A DNA stretch of 64,000 nucleotides from the NCBI RefSeq assembly GCF_002078875.1, contig NC_034438.1, positions 71,159,405-71,223,404 on the forward strand, given 5' to 3'. Source of the DNA: Numida meleagris. Lineage: Eukaryota > Chordata > Aves > Galliformes > Numididae. A program made the position numbers and the translations under genes. A model generated the notes under the pieces. The model ran no database searches. It was given only the letters and a program-made list of their open reading frames with translations, and was not told the DNA's origin. Shown piece by piece: positions 22,701-34,647 of this stretch (position 1 is the first letter of the stretch; each line of letters starts with the position of its first letter).

Positions 22701-24897
22701 TATTTCCCAAAGATAAGGACCTTCTCCAAGGTTATAAAATGTGCATGTAGAGAGGTCAAGGTCCACTGGTTCACCAAGCTATTCCCTTATATTATCCATT
22801 CAGAACAGTTGCTGGAGACTCTAGGATATTGAAATACAAAGAAATGGAAGTGAAAGTTCTTGTTCACAATAAGACAGTTCAAAAGCTGAAAGTTGTAACT
22901 CAGACCCTTGACTACTCACAAAACAAAGTGAACTGGGAATAACCTCCAAATGTCATTCACAAAAACACTGGTGTATTTTCAGTGTGGCTTCTCTCAGTTT
23001 GGCTAGTGCTGCTATTTACAGTCTTCCACGTTAATTTCTATTAGTGACTGACTGAAGTCGTGCACGTGTTACTGCCTTGGTATGAATTACTTGCATGTTT
23101 CATCACATTTATATTCTCAAACATCCCTTTTTCTCTCTGTTCTCAACACCAAGAGCTTATAAGCACCTTGCTAAAACACCCAGCATTTGAGTTAGCATTT
23201 GGTGTTTAGACAATTTTGACAGTTTAATAAACGGTTTGTGTTAAGCCATTGTAACTGGACATACAGTGCTCACGAAAGTCTGGAAGCCGCCCAAACCATC
23301 CAGTGCATAACTAATCTTTCTAAGTAGACAGACATAAAGACCTGACGGAAAAAGACCAAAATATAACAGAGACATATCTTTGGTAAAACACATGGGAGCC
23401 TGTAGGTATATTCAAGACAGTTGAGAATTTTAAACTGAAGAAATGTGATATTCAGGAGAACTTGTATACCTCTGGCCTCACTTCCCAATTCTTCTATGCA
23501 CAGAACCTCAGGGAATCATGCGATTCTCCAGCCTGCCAATTCCTCCAGTAGAATTCTGCAGTCTGTTTGCTTTGAGTTTAGATAAATGTAGGGTCCTGAA
23601 GAGAAGGATATCTTGAGCTTTGCATGTAAGAGTGTTCTCATGCACAGGCTGCGTGTTTTGTCTTTTAAATTTAACTTGCTTCAATTTAATTTTGAATAGC
23701 ATAATTTGCTTACACAGATCACACTGAACATCTAAATATTACAGATAAATATACTTAGTTGTTTTTTTTTTTTTTTTTTAATGTGTAACAGGTCGGTATT
23801 CTGAGAAATATATGAAATACTAAGGAAGAACAGGTCTGGATGGGTCACCTGCTCCAGTCAAAGTATTGCCTGTTCTATAGGAAGGTCTGTGTCAGCTCTC
23901 TGTCAGTGCTGAAACACAGGCACCACCTCTGCTTACACCTGTTGGAACACATGTCAATAATATAAAATACGTCATTAATTTAAAGTACATCAATAATATA
24001 AAATCCAAGGCAAAAAAACATAGAAAAGTAAGTGACTGTGGGCACAACTGAATTCTAGCAAGGCAGGTTGTACTGCAGCTGCTGAATGGAAAAGTCATTA
24101 AGACCACTTTGAATGTCAGTAAATGCAGCATGTAACTTGAGAGCACAGCCTGCCATCGCTCTGTATGTATATAATTGATTCACTGTTGAGACAACCCAAG
24201 CAGGAACTTGGCAGAGTGGCAGGTGGGCAGGGTTCCACAGGGTTCAAGGCATACTTTTTGCACTTTCCACAAGAAACTGTCAACTGATGGAAGATGTGTA
24301 GCCACACGTGGTAGGGATACCAAAATAGGATACTGAATATTTGGCAGAATTTCACATTCCAAATCTCAGCAAAAAGGTTGTTGAGATGAGAAGGTACTAC
24401 TTTGCAGATAAAACTCCACTCCAGAAAAGGCTTGAGCCTATTCTTTAAAAGTATCAAATACTCTTTTTAAATACACTTAAAAAATAGCTATGAGTTACAT
24501 ATAACTCATTTGAAGAGAAGTGGCCTTGGTAAAATAATAGATGAATGCATCAAAAGCAAAGATAAATGTTTAATAGTCTGATGTCAAGACAATGACACAG
24601 TGGTAAAATGAAGTATTTCCACTGCCAAATGCAGCTCACTTAAAACAAAATTGCAAGGAACCTTCTATGAATAAAATGAGAATTGCTCTTTATTTATTTC
24701 AGGAAAAAATGTGAGAATTTTTTTTTTTTTTTTTTTGGGACAATTCATTTTTCTGGAAGTTTCAGAAAAAAATGACTAAAAATAGTAAAATGTTTCTGTT
24801 TGTACATACCAGCTAATAACAGACTTTTTACTTTTCTCTGAGTAATTCTTAACAGAATTTTAATTCACTGGAGCAGTCCACCACAAGCAGATTTTGT
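19716..24897. other. unique AT-rich sequence, 5.2 kb
   Basis: No gene, RNA gene or clear transposon was recognised. Thymine runs of 18-19 bases lie at 23762-23779 and 24718-24736, and an A run at 20466-20476. This is one of the longest repeat-free stretches in the window. Confidence 0.4.
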
Positions 24898-25682
24898 GGA
24901 CTAAAAAAATTAAAGAGGCCAGTCAGTCTCACCTCTGTGCCTGGCAAGATCGTGGAGTAGATCCTCCTGAAGGCCCTACTAAGGCACATGGAAAATAAAG
25001 ATGAGGTGATTGGTGGTAAGCAACATGGCTTCACCAAGGGCAAGCCATGCCTGACAAACCTGGTGGCCTTGTATAATGGAGTTACAGCATCAGTGGATAA
25101 AGGAAGAGCAAGTGACGACATCTACCTGGACTTGTGCAAAGCATTGGACACTGTCCCGCAAGATATCCTTGTCACCAAATTGGAGAAAAACTGATTGGAT
25201 GGATGGACCCCTCACTGGACACGGAATTGGCTGGATGGCAACACTCAGAGGGTTGTGGTTAACGGATCAGTGTCCAGATGGAGACTGGTGATGAGTGACA
25301 GCCTGAGAGAGTTGGGGCTCTTCAGCCTGGAGAAGAGAAGGCTCCTGGGGGGAACTTATATCAGCCTTCCAGTACCTGAAGGGGGCTGGGGAGGAACTTT
25401 CTATAAGGACATGTAGCAACAGGATGAGGGGAAATGGCTTTAAACTGGAAGAGGGTAGATTTAGATTAGATATTACGAAGAAATTCTGTGGGGTGGCACA
25501 TTAAGACACTGAAATGGGTTGCCCTGTGAGGTTGTGAATGCCCCCCTCCTGGAGGTGTTCAAGGCCAGGCTGGATGGGACTATGAGCAGCCTGGTCTAAT
25601 GGGAGGTGTCCCTGCCTGTAGGGGTTGGAACTAGATGATCTTAAAGGTCCCTTTCTACCCAAACCATTCTATGATTCTATGT
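24898..25682 (+). mobile_element. CR1 LINE with internal deletion, 3' terminus intact
   Basis: The 5' part (24898-25195) is the RT region, reading [13 protein letters not shown] and then [17 protein letters not shown] around 25120-25170. At about 25288-25310 the sequence jumps from the RT domain straight to the ORF2 C-terminal phrase [16 protein letters not shown], so several hundred bases including the FxDD box are missing. It then runs to a normal 3' end (accattctatgattctatg). The copy at 33680-34190 has the same junction. Stops and frame changes elsewhere make it inactive. Confidence 0.9.
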
Positions 25683-25802
25683 TTCCGTGTTTAGGCAGAC
25701 TCCTGTGTGACAAAACAAAACTAGAAATGGGTCTACTGTGCACCTGGATCTTATTTCCAGGAGGCTCTTACTTGTTCTGACAGAGGTCAGAAAATCTTAG
25801 AA

Positions 25803-26081
25803 TATAGAATCATAGAATCAGAATCATTAAGGTTGGAAAATACTTCAATGATCATCTAGTCTAACTGGCAACCCATCACCAGCATACCCATTAAAATACG
25901 TCCCTCGGTGTCATGTTTCTTGAGCACCTCCAGGGATGGCATCTCTAGCACTTTCCTGGGCTGCATGTTCCAATGTTTGACCACTATTCTGAAGAACAAT
26001 TTTTTTCCTGATATGCAACCTGAATCTCTCCTAGTGCAACTTAAGGCCATTACTTCTCATCTTAACACTAGTTACCTGGCC
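25803..26081 (-). mobile_element. CR1 LINE 3' fragment
   Basis: Starts with tatagaatcatagaatcaga at 25804 (minus-strand 3' end) and keeps the usual block order up to the segment ttacttctcatcttaacact. It stops at 26081, exactly where a plus-strand CR1 5' segment begins. Confidence 0.9.
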
Positions 26082-26082
26082 C

Positions 26083-26990
26083 TCACCTCACCACTTCTCC
26101 TGTTGGAGGCCCCAGGTGCCTCTGTACAACAGATAGAAGGCTTTGGATGTGGAATGCCCATCTGTGGGTGATAACAGCCCAGTTGAGGAATCAACAAAAT
26201 CAAAAGAAGAAAAGCCTTCCCCCCAGTATCAATGCTTAATTCACCAAGAAGAAGAGTATTAGCTGAGGGCTGCTTCTTCCTGCAGGGAACTGAAGGTCTA
26301 ACTTGCTGGGCAGATACTCTTTTCAGAGAAGACTACTCTCTCTCTGGGTCTCTTGTGAAGGGTATCAACAGGAGACTGCCTAGTCTGGTACATCCAACAG
26401 ACCATTACCATCACTGCTTTTCTATGTAGGGGTAGTGACGCAGCAACATGCAGTTCAAGGACCATTAAAAGGGACTTCAGAGCCTTGGAATGTCTGCTTA
26501 AGGAATTGAGGTCACGGGTAATCTTGTCTACTCCCTCCAGTGGGTAAAAACAGCAAAAGTTGCAGAAGTATCCAGTCTACAGGCTTTGTGGCTGGTACTG
26601 TCACCATAACTTCAGGATTTTGACGATGGAGCGGCCTACATGGCACTGGGCTTGCAGGCACCAGATGAGTTTCACCTCTCTCAAAAGGGGAAGAGGGTAC
26701 TTAGGGAAAAGTTTGCAGGGCTTGTTGGTAGAACTTTAAACTAGGTTCAAAGGCGAAGATGGATGATAGTGAGCCTATGATGAGGTGTGAGATACCATAG
26801 CTAGTTTGGAGGGACAGGGTGTTAGCAGAGACTCTCAGCCTGCTGCACTGAGATGCACTGGCAACACTGCAGCACACTTGAAATCTTCTGACCACTGAGG
26901 CAATAGGAGAACACAATGGGGAACTGAAGGGAAATACTTCAAAGGAATTAAGGAGTTATCCTCCAAGAAGATGCAAACTGAAAGTTTCTC
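26083..26990 (+). mobile_element. CR1 LINE 5' region with ORF1 esterase relic
   Basis: This segment resembles the 5' part of CR1, rarely kept because most copies are 5'-truncated. The signs are ggtgcctctgtacaacagat, ctgcttcttcctgcagggaa and cttaaggaattgaggtcacg, followed by an ORF1 end. ORF1 of some CR1 subfamilies carries an SGNH/GDSL-type esterase domain. Here PDEFHLSQKGKRVL (26661-26702) matches the last conserved esterase block, with Asp at 26664-26666 and His at 26673-26675 still present. Upstream parts are split by several stops. The frame ends at a TAG near 26745 after GLVGRTLN. Similarity fades by about 26990, and ORF2 does not follow. It is an inactive relic. Confidence 0.75.
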
Positions 26991-29900
26991 TATTTCAGCA
27001 CTGGTGCTAATTCAAGATACGTGCAGAATCCCACCCACAATTTCCATTCCGTCAAGGTTTTCCTCTGTCTTAAATATTACTAGGAATCTTAAATATTTTT
27101 TCTTAGTTATGTTATAGTATAGGTCAAACTAGAAAATATGGGTATTAGAGGGAAGGAAAAAAGGGAAATTTCGCTTAAAGCTCACAAGAAACAGCACATG
27201 CCCTCGTTGTTCTTGAGGGATGCTGAATAGGCTGCAGTGGTATCAAAGTGTTGAAAAAACCATTGGTCTGTCTAGGAGTGTCAGTAGGGCTCTACTCTGC
27301 AAGAACTATCACAGTGGTTTGTCTGTGGACTTCAGTGGAGCTCAAGGTGCTGTTCCCAGGTGGCACATGGTCGTGATGCTTTCTGTAAATGTCATGTGCA
27401 GAACTGTCCCATCTCAGGACTCCCTCCTCAAGCAGCTGAAAGGCACCTAGACCTAATGCCAATCTGCCCTGACACCCAGACTGCATGTCCATGCCCCAGG
27501 ACCGTACCCCAAGGGTGCAAATCTTTTTGATGTAATATGGAGAGTTACTAGGATGCAAAATGCAATTTTAGAAATTCATTTTATTCTTCTGGAACTTTGA
27601 CTTTTGAATACTTTTAAGAATTACTAGAAATTCTTTCACACTTTTTATTAAACTTGAGCTGTCTGAAAGTTATTTTCCTTCTCCACTCTTCTCCAGTTTT
27701 CAATTCATTTTGTCAATCTGTATTTGGGAATTCACATTACTTTACTACTGCTGTTTAAATCCACAGAGAAGCAGAAGCAGTTTTTTTGGTGGTTTATACT
27801 GCAGTCAGCAATAGAGAGATACAGCAGAGAAAGGTGTAGAATAGGTTATAAAGGATGATTGAATGGAAAGCTATCAGCCAGGCTGTGATGCTAGAAATGA
27901 ATACCTCATATGTGTATTTCAAATCTAGTAGATAAAGAAACAATTACTGAAGTAACTGAAGATACAAAGGAGACTCATGAAGTACCTCGAGCATCACACT
28001 GAAAGCAAGCAGTGAATGGTTGTGCTGAGAGAAATTTGAAGCTTGAAAGCCAGAGAACACATAAAATGGTATACTCTTTAATAAGAATACATACAGCTTT
28101 TGAAAAAAAATCACCATTCTGCATCATGTCAGCTTTCTTTTCTGTGAACAAAGAGCTCTCATTTGCATGTAACAAAAGTGCTGTGGTAGAACTTCATGAG
28201 TAGGACAGGACCTGCTTGTCTCTTCCTTCCAAGGAAGAGCGTGAAACGATGCTCAGACAGCTTCATCACATCACAGCTGCCTTTGAGCACTTGGCTCAGT
28301 GTGCTTCTGTGCTGTTCCAGATGCAGTTTTGTTCCACTGATCTCCCTCTTTCTTTCCTTTCTACCTTGAAATCTTGATGGAATTCCTTATGAATGTTTGT
28401 GGATTTAGAACACTTGCCATAGTTTTGTCAAAAAGGTAGAAGACTTAAAGGCAAGGTGCATTCCTGTTCCTGTCATCACATTCAGCGTGTGATCAGCAAT
28501 TCCCTGGACACCAATGAACTTCTATGGGCATATGAGCATTTGTGGGGAAAAAGAAAAAACAACAAAAAACAAGCAAAAAGTGTGCCTACATCTTAACTGT
28601 AAAATGTCAGAAAGACTATACGTTTTTAGGTGTGCACAGCTGAAAAAAGTTGAAAACAATTGTCTCTATATGCTTCATGTTCATGAGTTGATTGGTTCAT
28701 AGAAGCATAGTTTCTATTCCTTTGCAGCAATGAACTTTCTCATAGTAGAATAATCACTTTCCTTTCAGGGAGGACTTGCTAGTACCACTGTTTTCTATTG
28801 AAATTTTGAACTGGAAGTTTTAGAAACTGCTTATGTGACTGCTGATGTGGCAAGAAGCTCGACTTTGTTAATTCCCTCTTGATACCTTGCCTGGGAAGTG
28901 TCATTCATTCTCTCCTTGCACTGCAGCCCTAAGTTACTTTTCCAAGTAACTAGCAACTGCTGTTGGGAAGGGAGCATGCGAAGACCTGAGCTGCTAAGCT
29001 TAGGTGCCTCTGTCTGGAATCTGTGAAAGCCACTATGATCTTAAAGATACTGACACAACCAACCCACAGCTTCCCAACAGCAAGTGTGCAGGTTGCATTT
29101 TGATAACTCAGACTGCACCATGGTTGTAACAGGATAAAGTCAGCAAGAAGAGAGTTTTTTTATTATTATTGTTTTTCAATCTCAAAGGAAATTAATCAGC
29201 AAAATTGTGAATATATTCCCTTTGACATGGTATTATCACTGTTTAGAACTGAATGCTTCGGAGCTGGTTTTGTTCTGTCCTATTTTTTTTCCACGATAGC
29301 AATCATTATTTCTCAGTATGAATTTTCTAAACTGATACTTACATGAAAATTTTCAGATCTGATCTTGGAGGAAGCGTTTGGTACCTGTATCTTTGCTTGT
29401 ATTGGGGACAATTACCAGCAAGGAGTCAGCCAATCAGATTAAACAAAAGTTCTGCTGGTGAGACTGGATTAAAAGATGAGCCAAAAAATGCAAACAGGCT
29501 TCAACAGCTGCCCTAAAGGCAAGTATTTTTGTCCTCTTACTTTTCTGGCAGCAAGTGATGAAGAAATATCTCCAGTAAAAATTTCCTGCATCCAGTTCAG
29601 CTGCAGTCTTGCATTTAGTGCTGTGGACTGAAAAATAGGGACTTTTTCTTTCTTTAAAATGAAGTTACTCTGAAGAGATGTATTTGCTGTTGATAAAAAC
29701 AGTGTGATTAATTTACATGTACAGCTGCCTTCGAGGCTGACAGTCCTCCTCTTGACAGGCCAGAGTAGTTGGATCTAGAGGAAATGAATATTTCATAGCA
29801 AAACTTGGCTATTTCTGACAAACGGGAAAGGTGCTTGTGGCAGCTGTGCCACAGGCCAACTTCTGTCTGAGCAAAGTATTTGCCCAGAATGGCAGTGAGA

Positions 29901-31828
29901 TTTGGAGCATGTGAATGGTCTTTGCTACACCGGTAGTAGAGTAAGGAGCCTTGATTCTGTGTTTTTCTGATACCATGTTATATTTTAATTCTTTTTTAGG
30001 TGTTCCACAGTATTAACGTGTATTTCCTTGGAATAAACTAATCTGATGTTGGCAGCAATGATCTATTTGGCAAAGTTCTAAATGTAGAATAATAATGTTC
30101 TTTCACTGAAGGATACAATAATCAAGATATTTTCTTTTTTTTTTTTTTAGTTTGGGAAGGTTTGGGGTTGCTAAGAATAGTTCTGAGAGACAATTTGCCT
30201 ACTAAATATGTAAGAAAGAAAGTATCTACCAACCAGGTATCACTGCCTAAGCCCTGTTATATCCATAGTTGTTTTTATTGTCTGTATTAATGACATACCT
30301 ATTGTTCTTACATAACTTATTCAGCAATATGACTGTTTTACAGACTAGTTCCTTATTTTTCTTTAAACGTATCCACAAGTCAATTAAAGTATGCACATAG
30401 GCACCTAGCTAAGTGTTAAACCACCTTAAATGAATACTTCAATTGCTAAATAAGGAGTGGAGTGCCTAACAGAGACACCCATCTCTTGAAGCCTGTCCTT
30501 TCGCTAGCAAGCATATGGTAAGAAGTCATTGCACATCTTACCACCACCATTTGCTTCATGTGTAACAGCGTAACTGCTAACTTCAGGTTTAGGTATTAGA
30601 ACAATACAGGCAACCTGAATAAAACACAAATCTGAATAAAAACATTTAAATATCCCCAGTAACTTGTAATATGTGAAACATCACTGGAAAAGCTGTAATG
30701 AGTAGGTTACTGTTTTCTAGCGTATATTTTCATAAATCAACTATTATTATTATTACTTTACCAGATCAATCAATATAGGTTGCTATAAAGAGAAATATCT
30801 GAAGATCCAAGTTTAACACAATTCATTTAAAACAATTATGTCACAGCATTTCTAACTTCAATGCCCATCTAAAGATTTTAAGAAATACAAAATATTTGTT
30901 CAGCTTTATGTATTTATTACCTAAAAACTATAGACTCACTGGCTGATAGAGACACTTTATACATAGTATAAGTAATAAACAGAAAAACAACAAATATGAC
31001 AAAATATTTAAGTGCTGTTTTGCCCCCATTGAGTTTATAGTCAACTGTAGGTTACAGAAGCCAGCTGCTGTCTAAAGGAAACAAGAACCATACTTTTCTG
31101 TTTCCCCTATAATTTGCACCTTAATAGACTAATTACAGATTGCACTAGCTTTCATCATAATAGGATTTTTCCTTTTTACTCTATGAGTACACAGATTAAG
31201 AACACAAGAGAAATATGGTACTAATCACTTCTAACAAGCGTAGCAGAGTCTGCTTTCATTGGCAGTACAAATCAAAAGCATTGTGCTTTTAACATTTTGC
31301 AGTCTAGTCATCAAAAAATGTTAAATATTACTCAGAAGTTTTTTCACTTCCATTTTCCTTCAGTCATTGCATTTGTGTGTCTTCCACTGGATATTAATAA
31401 AACTTGCATTCAGCACGAAATAGAAATAAAAAGAACATTGATAAGTGTTGTGTGGCAAAATAAGGCAATGACAATTCCTTCTACTGGGATACAAGTGCTA
31501 TGGAGCAATACAAGATGACAAGAAAAATTAGCTCACCCCTTCCAAAAACCCATGATGTCTCGAGAGAAGTGCATTGCTTGCACCTGAGCTCCCTGGGTTA
31601 GCCACACCTTCTCACCTGGAGCTCAACCATCGGTTCAGGCCATATCCTGGCAATTCCACTGCAAATTTAAATAATAATATAGGAAGTTTCAACAATTCTA
31701 AAGCTGCTAAATTTGGAAATAAATAGAAAAAAATCTTGCAGAAATGTATTTTTCTTATAGGTGGAACTGTTATCCTTTGACCTACACCTGAAGGAGAAGA
31801 AACACTGCTAGCAAAAGTGTCTTCTATA
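26991..31828. other. unique sequence, 4.8 kb
   Basis: No transposon or gene was recognised. 27190-27480 is less AT-rich than its surroundings but has no coding support. A CCAAT-containing segment lies at 29405-29470 (gtcagccaatcagattaaac) with no recognisable promoter partner. A thymine run lies at about 30136-30149. Confidence 0.4.
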
Positions 31829-31977
31829 CCACAGAATCACAGAATCATTTGAGTTGGCTGGAACCTTAAAGATCATCTAGTTCCAACCCCCCTGCTGTGT
31901 GGGCAGGGTTGTCACCTACTAGATCAATTAGTCCAGGCCCCCATTCAACCTTGCCTTAAAAACCTCCAGGGGCTATG
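31829..31977 (-). mobile_element. CR1 LINE 3' fragment
   Basis: Begins cacagaatcacagaatcatt and contains gatcatctagttccaacccc and aaacctccaggggct in the CR1 order. It is about 150 bases and strongly 5'-truncated. The CCAACCCC subtype differs from the CR1 copies at 3912 and 19180. Confidence 0.88.
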
Positions 31978-32159
31978 TGGAGAAACAGCTGAACAATTCT
32001 GCAACTCCAGAAGAAAAAGATAGAATGATGTCTGCAAATTGATCACAGGAGAGCATAAACTTGGAATTGTTAAGCAGTACTCAAAAGGGGCAAGTGGACT
32101 TTGAAATAGTCTCTAAAGAAAAACAGCATAATTTTTAATGTATGACTCTGACTTTACAG

Positions 32160-32288
32160 AACATTCAAGAATATGACAGTGACAATGAGATGGATTGCAA
32201 AGGCAGTCCCCATTACTGTCCTGCTTATGCTGTTCTTGGGGCTCCAAGAACACATTCAAGAAATACAGCAGAGGCCTATCACATATAG
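32160..32288 (+). other. weak candidate terminal exon
   Basis: The sequence ctgactttacag ends at 32159 and can serve as a 3' splice site. The frame starting at 32160 is open for 42 codons (NIQEYDSDNEMD at its start, AEAYHI at its end) and stops at TAG 32286-32288. A different overlapping frame (32173-32448, 91 codons, ATG start) begins with a hydrophobic stretch. I recognise neither peptide. The acidic, polar composition of the first frame looks protein-like, but 42 codons can easily be open by chance. Confidence 0.15.
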
Positions 32289-32609
32289 AAGGGATCTTAA
32301 AACTCGTGTGGTTTTAAGACCAGCCGTATGTGCTTATTATGTAAACAAACAGAAAAACAGACAACAAACAAAAACAGTCGATCCATTTTTACCATCAGAA
32401 CACTCACATTATCATTCAGAAATGGCCGAAGTTCCACTTCAAGCCTAATTAGATTTTGTCCCTCTCATTCCATCCACTAGTTCCTGTCCCAGAATTCCAC
32501 TTCTTTCCCACAAACCTCCATCTAATTCCAGTCCATATTTATTCATGACTACTTATGTTTATTTGTTCTTGTGCCAGCAGAACTCTTCGGTTTAAATACT
32601 TCTCTTACT

Positions 32610-32611
<2 letters not shown>

Positions 32612-32649
<38 letters not shown>
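32612..32649. repeat. poly(T) tract of 38 bases
   Basis: A pure thymine run followed by AGAGAGAGAGG. It lies outside any recognised retroelement end. Confidence 0.95.
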
Positions 32650-32652
<3 letters not shown>

Positions 32653-32684
32653 GAGAGAGGATGATTATACTCCCTTTTCTTCTC

Positions 32685-33145
32685 TTGTGTTGCTAGGCTA
32701 AACAAGCAAAATTCCTTTACTCCCCTCATGTAAGATAAGCTCATCATTTCCCTGATCATTTTAGCAGCAATCCATGTCACTTTCTTCAGCTCGAGTTCAT
32801 CTTTCTTGCATATAAGTGACAAAATATGCACAGCATTCATGATGAGTTCTTGCTAATGTCGTACACAGTGGTATTTATAGATTCCCTGTCCTCAGTGAGA
32901 ATGCCACACCTGATGAATTTGCTTTTTTCATGACCACAGCAACATTTGAGGTTCATAGTCATGCTGTAATTGATTAATAGACTAGAACATTCTTTTTCTC
33001 TGTCAATTCCAATTGACAGATTCACTATTTATGATAGCAGCTCTTGCCATTGGTTTTTAAATGCATGACTTGGCACTTTGTAAAATTAAATTTTATACCA
33101 ATTCAGTTACCTCCGTTGACCTGGTCATTCAGTTATTTCCCTGTG
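32685..33145 (-). mobile_element. ancient CR1-superfamily LINE relic
   Basis: Read on the minus strand, fragments keep the order of the ORF2 C-terminal end of old CR1-like LINEs: a piece near cttggcactttgtaaaatta at 33069, then one near gaatgccacacctgatgaat at 32901, then gctaggctaaacaagcaaaa at 32691. Divergence is far greater than in the other CR1 copies, with no open frame. A 22-base palindrome at 32999-33020 lies inside it. Confidence 0.5.
32999..33020. repeat. perfect inverted repeat
   Basis: tctgtcaatt and its complement aattgacaga are separated by two cytosines. It lies in the ancient LINE relic and no function is implied. Confidence 0.75.
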
Positions 33146-33149
33146 ACAG

Positions 33150-33679
33150 CTGATAGCCAGCTGAATGTCAGTTAGCAAAGTGCCCAGGTGGTCAAGAAAG
33201 CCAATGCCATCCTGCCTTGTTTCACTAATAGCATAGTCAGCAGGAGCAGGGAGATGATCATCCCTCTGTACTTGGCACTGGTGAAGATGCATGTTGGCGA
33301 CAGTGTTCAGTTTTGGGCACTACAAGGACACTGAGGACCTGGAGTGTGTCCAGAGAAGGGCAGTAAATCTGGTGAAGGGTCTGGAATACAAGTCTTATGA
33401 GGAGCAGCTGATGGAACTGGGATTGTTTAGTCTGGAGGAGAGGAGGCTCAGGGCAGACCTAATCATTCTCCACAACTGTATGAAAGGAGGTTGTGGTGAC
33501 ATGGAAATTGGCCACCTTTTTTCCCAGATAACTAGTGATAGGGCAACAAGTAATGGTCTTAAGTAGTGCCAGGGGAAGTTCAGGTTGGATACTAGGAAAA
33601 AGCTTCTTCTCAGAAAGAGCACTGAGGTGTGAGAACAGGCTGCTGAGGGACATGGTGGAGGTTTTCTAGAAAGGAATAT
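33150..33679 (+). mobile_element. CR1 LINE, left part, interrupted by a younger CR1
   Basis: Begins within ORF2 (agttagcaaagtgcccaggt) and runs in CR1 order. The frame at 33291-33566 reads [41 protein letters not shown] in pieces. It stops at ctagaaaggaat (33668-33679), exactly where a minus-strand CR1 3' terminus begins. The missing 3' end resumes at 34195-34331, so the two parts are one older insertion. Confidence 0.85.
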
Positions 33680-34190
33680 CATAGAATCATAGAATGGTTT
33701 GGATTAGTAGAGGCATTTAAGATCACATAGTTCCAAACCCTGCCCTACAGGCAGGGACACCTCCCACTAGACCAGGCTGCTCATAGTCTCATCCAGCCTG
33801 GCCTTGAACACCTCCAGGAGGGGGGGCATTCACAACCTCACAGGGCAACCCATTCCAGTGTCTCACCACCCTCACAGTAAAGAATTTCTTCGTAATATCT
33901 AGTCTAAATCTACCCTCTTCCAGTTTAAAGCCATTTCCCCTCATCCTGTTGCTACATATCCTTATAGAAAGTTCCTCCCCAGTGCCCTTCAGGTACTGGA
34001 AAGCTGATATAAGTTCCCCCCAAGAGCCTTCTCTTCTCCAGGCTGAAGAGCCCCAACTCTCTCAGGCTGTCACTCATCACCAGTCTCCATCTGGACACTG
34101 ATCCGTTGACCACAACCCTCTGAGTGTTGCCATCCAGCCAATTCCGTGTCCAGTGAGGGGTCCATCCATCCAATCAGTTTTTCTCCAGTT
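33680..34190 (-). mobile_element. internally deleted CR1 inserted into an older CR1
   Basis: The 3' terminus (atcatagaatcatagaatgg) lies at 33680, and the element runs to about 34190 on the minus strand. Its frame 34173-33952 is almost identical over 73 residues to that at 25195-25416: [18 protein letters not shown], then [18 protein letters not shown] across the same deletion junction, with only two residue changes (L to F and G to H). Both copies therefore derive from a source already carrying the deletion, or one region was duplicated. Lacking the FxDD box it cannot move by itself. Confidence 0.9.
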
Positions 34191-34194
34191 TCTC

Positions 34195-34331
34195 TCTTGT
34201 GCACCATCAGGTTCTTCAGATGGTAGATATCATACTGAGTGACATGTTCTAGAGCAGTCACAGGCATGGGTTGATGGTTATAGTAGATGATCTAGTGGTT
34301 CTTCCAACCTTAATGATTCTATGATTCTATA
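34195..34331 (+). mobile_element. CR1 LINE, right part of the interrupted copy
   Basis: Contains catactgagtgacatgttct, gggttgatggttatagtaga and the terminus ccaaccttaatgattctatg. It continues the copy that stopped at 33679, with the expected order and little missing sequence. The exact join is blurred. Confidence 0.75.
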
Positions 34332-34647
34332 TTTTGATTCTCCTGTATGTTGATGAGACCTCTCAAATTTGCACTATCTATAATTCTTATTATTACATTC
34401 CCACTTCTAATTCCCATATCATTACTGTTGTATTGTCTGTACAATAGTGTCGTGACTACACCAGTAACTTCCATTGAGCTTTCTCAAGGAAGTCTGTTAT
34501 TTCCCTTCATCTTCCTATCTAGCAATTCCTGTTGTAATAACCATTTCCATTATCTTAAACTGATTTCTTACCATATCATTGTATGATTTGTTTTATTGAA
34601 ACCAGGCTAGATGAAGTCAATCACTCACCCGTTATTCAAAAAATTGG

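Noticed and set aside
22690..22910. SINE-like (MIR-type) relic
   Set aside because: A few words recall it, but order and length do not hold up by eye.
29405..29530. Promoter with CCAAT box and first-exon donor
   Set aside because: A single CCAAT word without TATA, CpG enrichment or a canonical GT donor is not enough.
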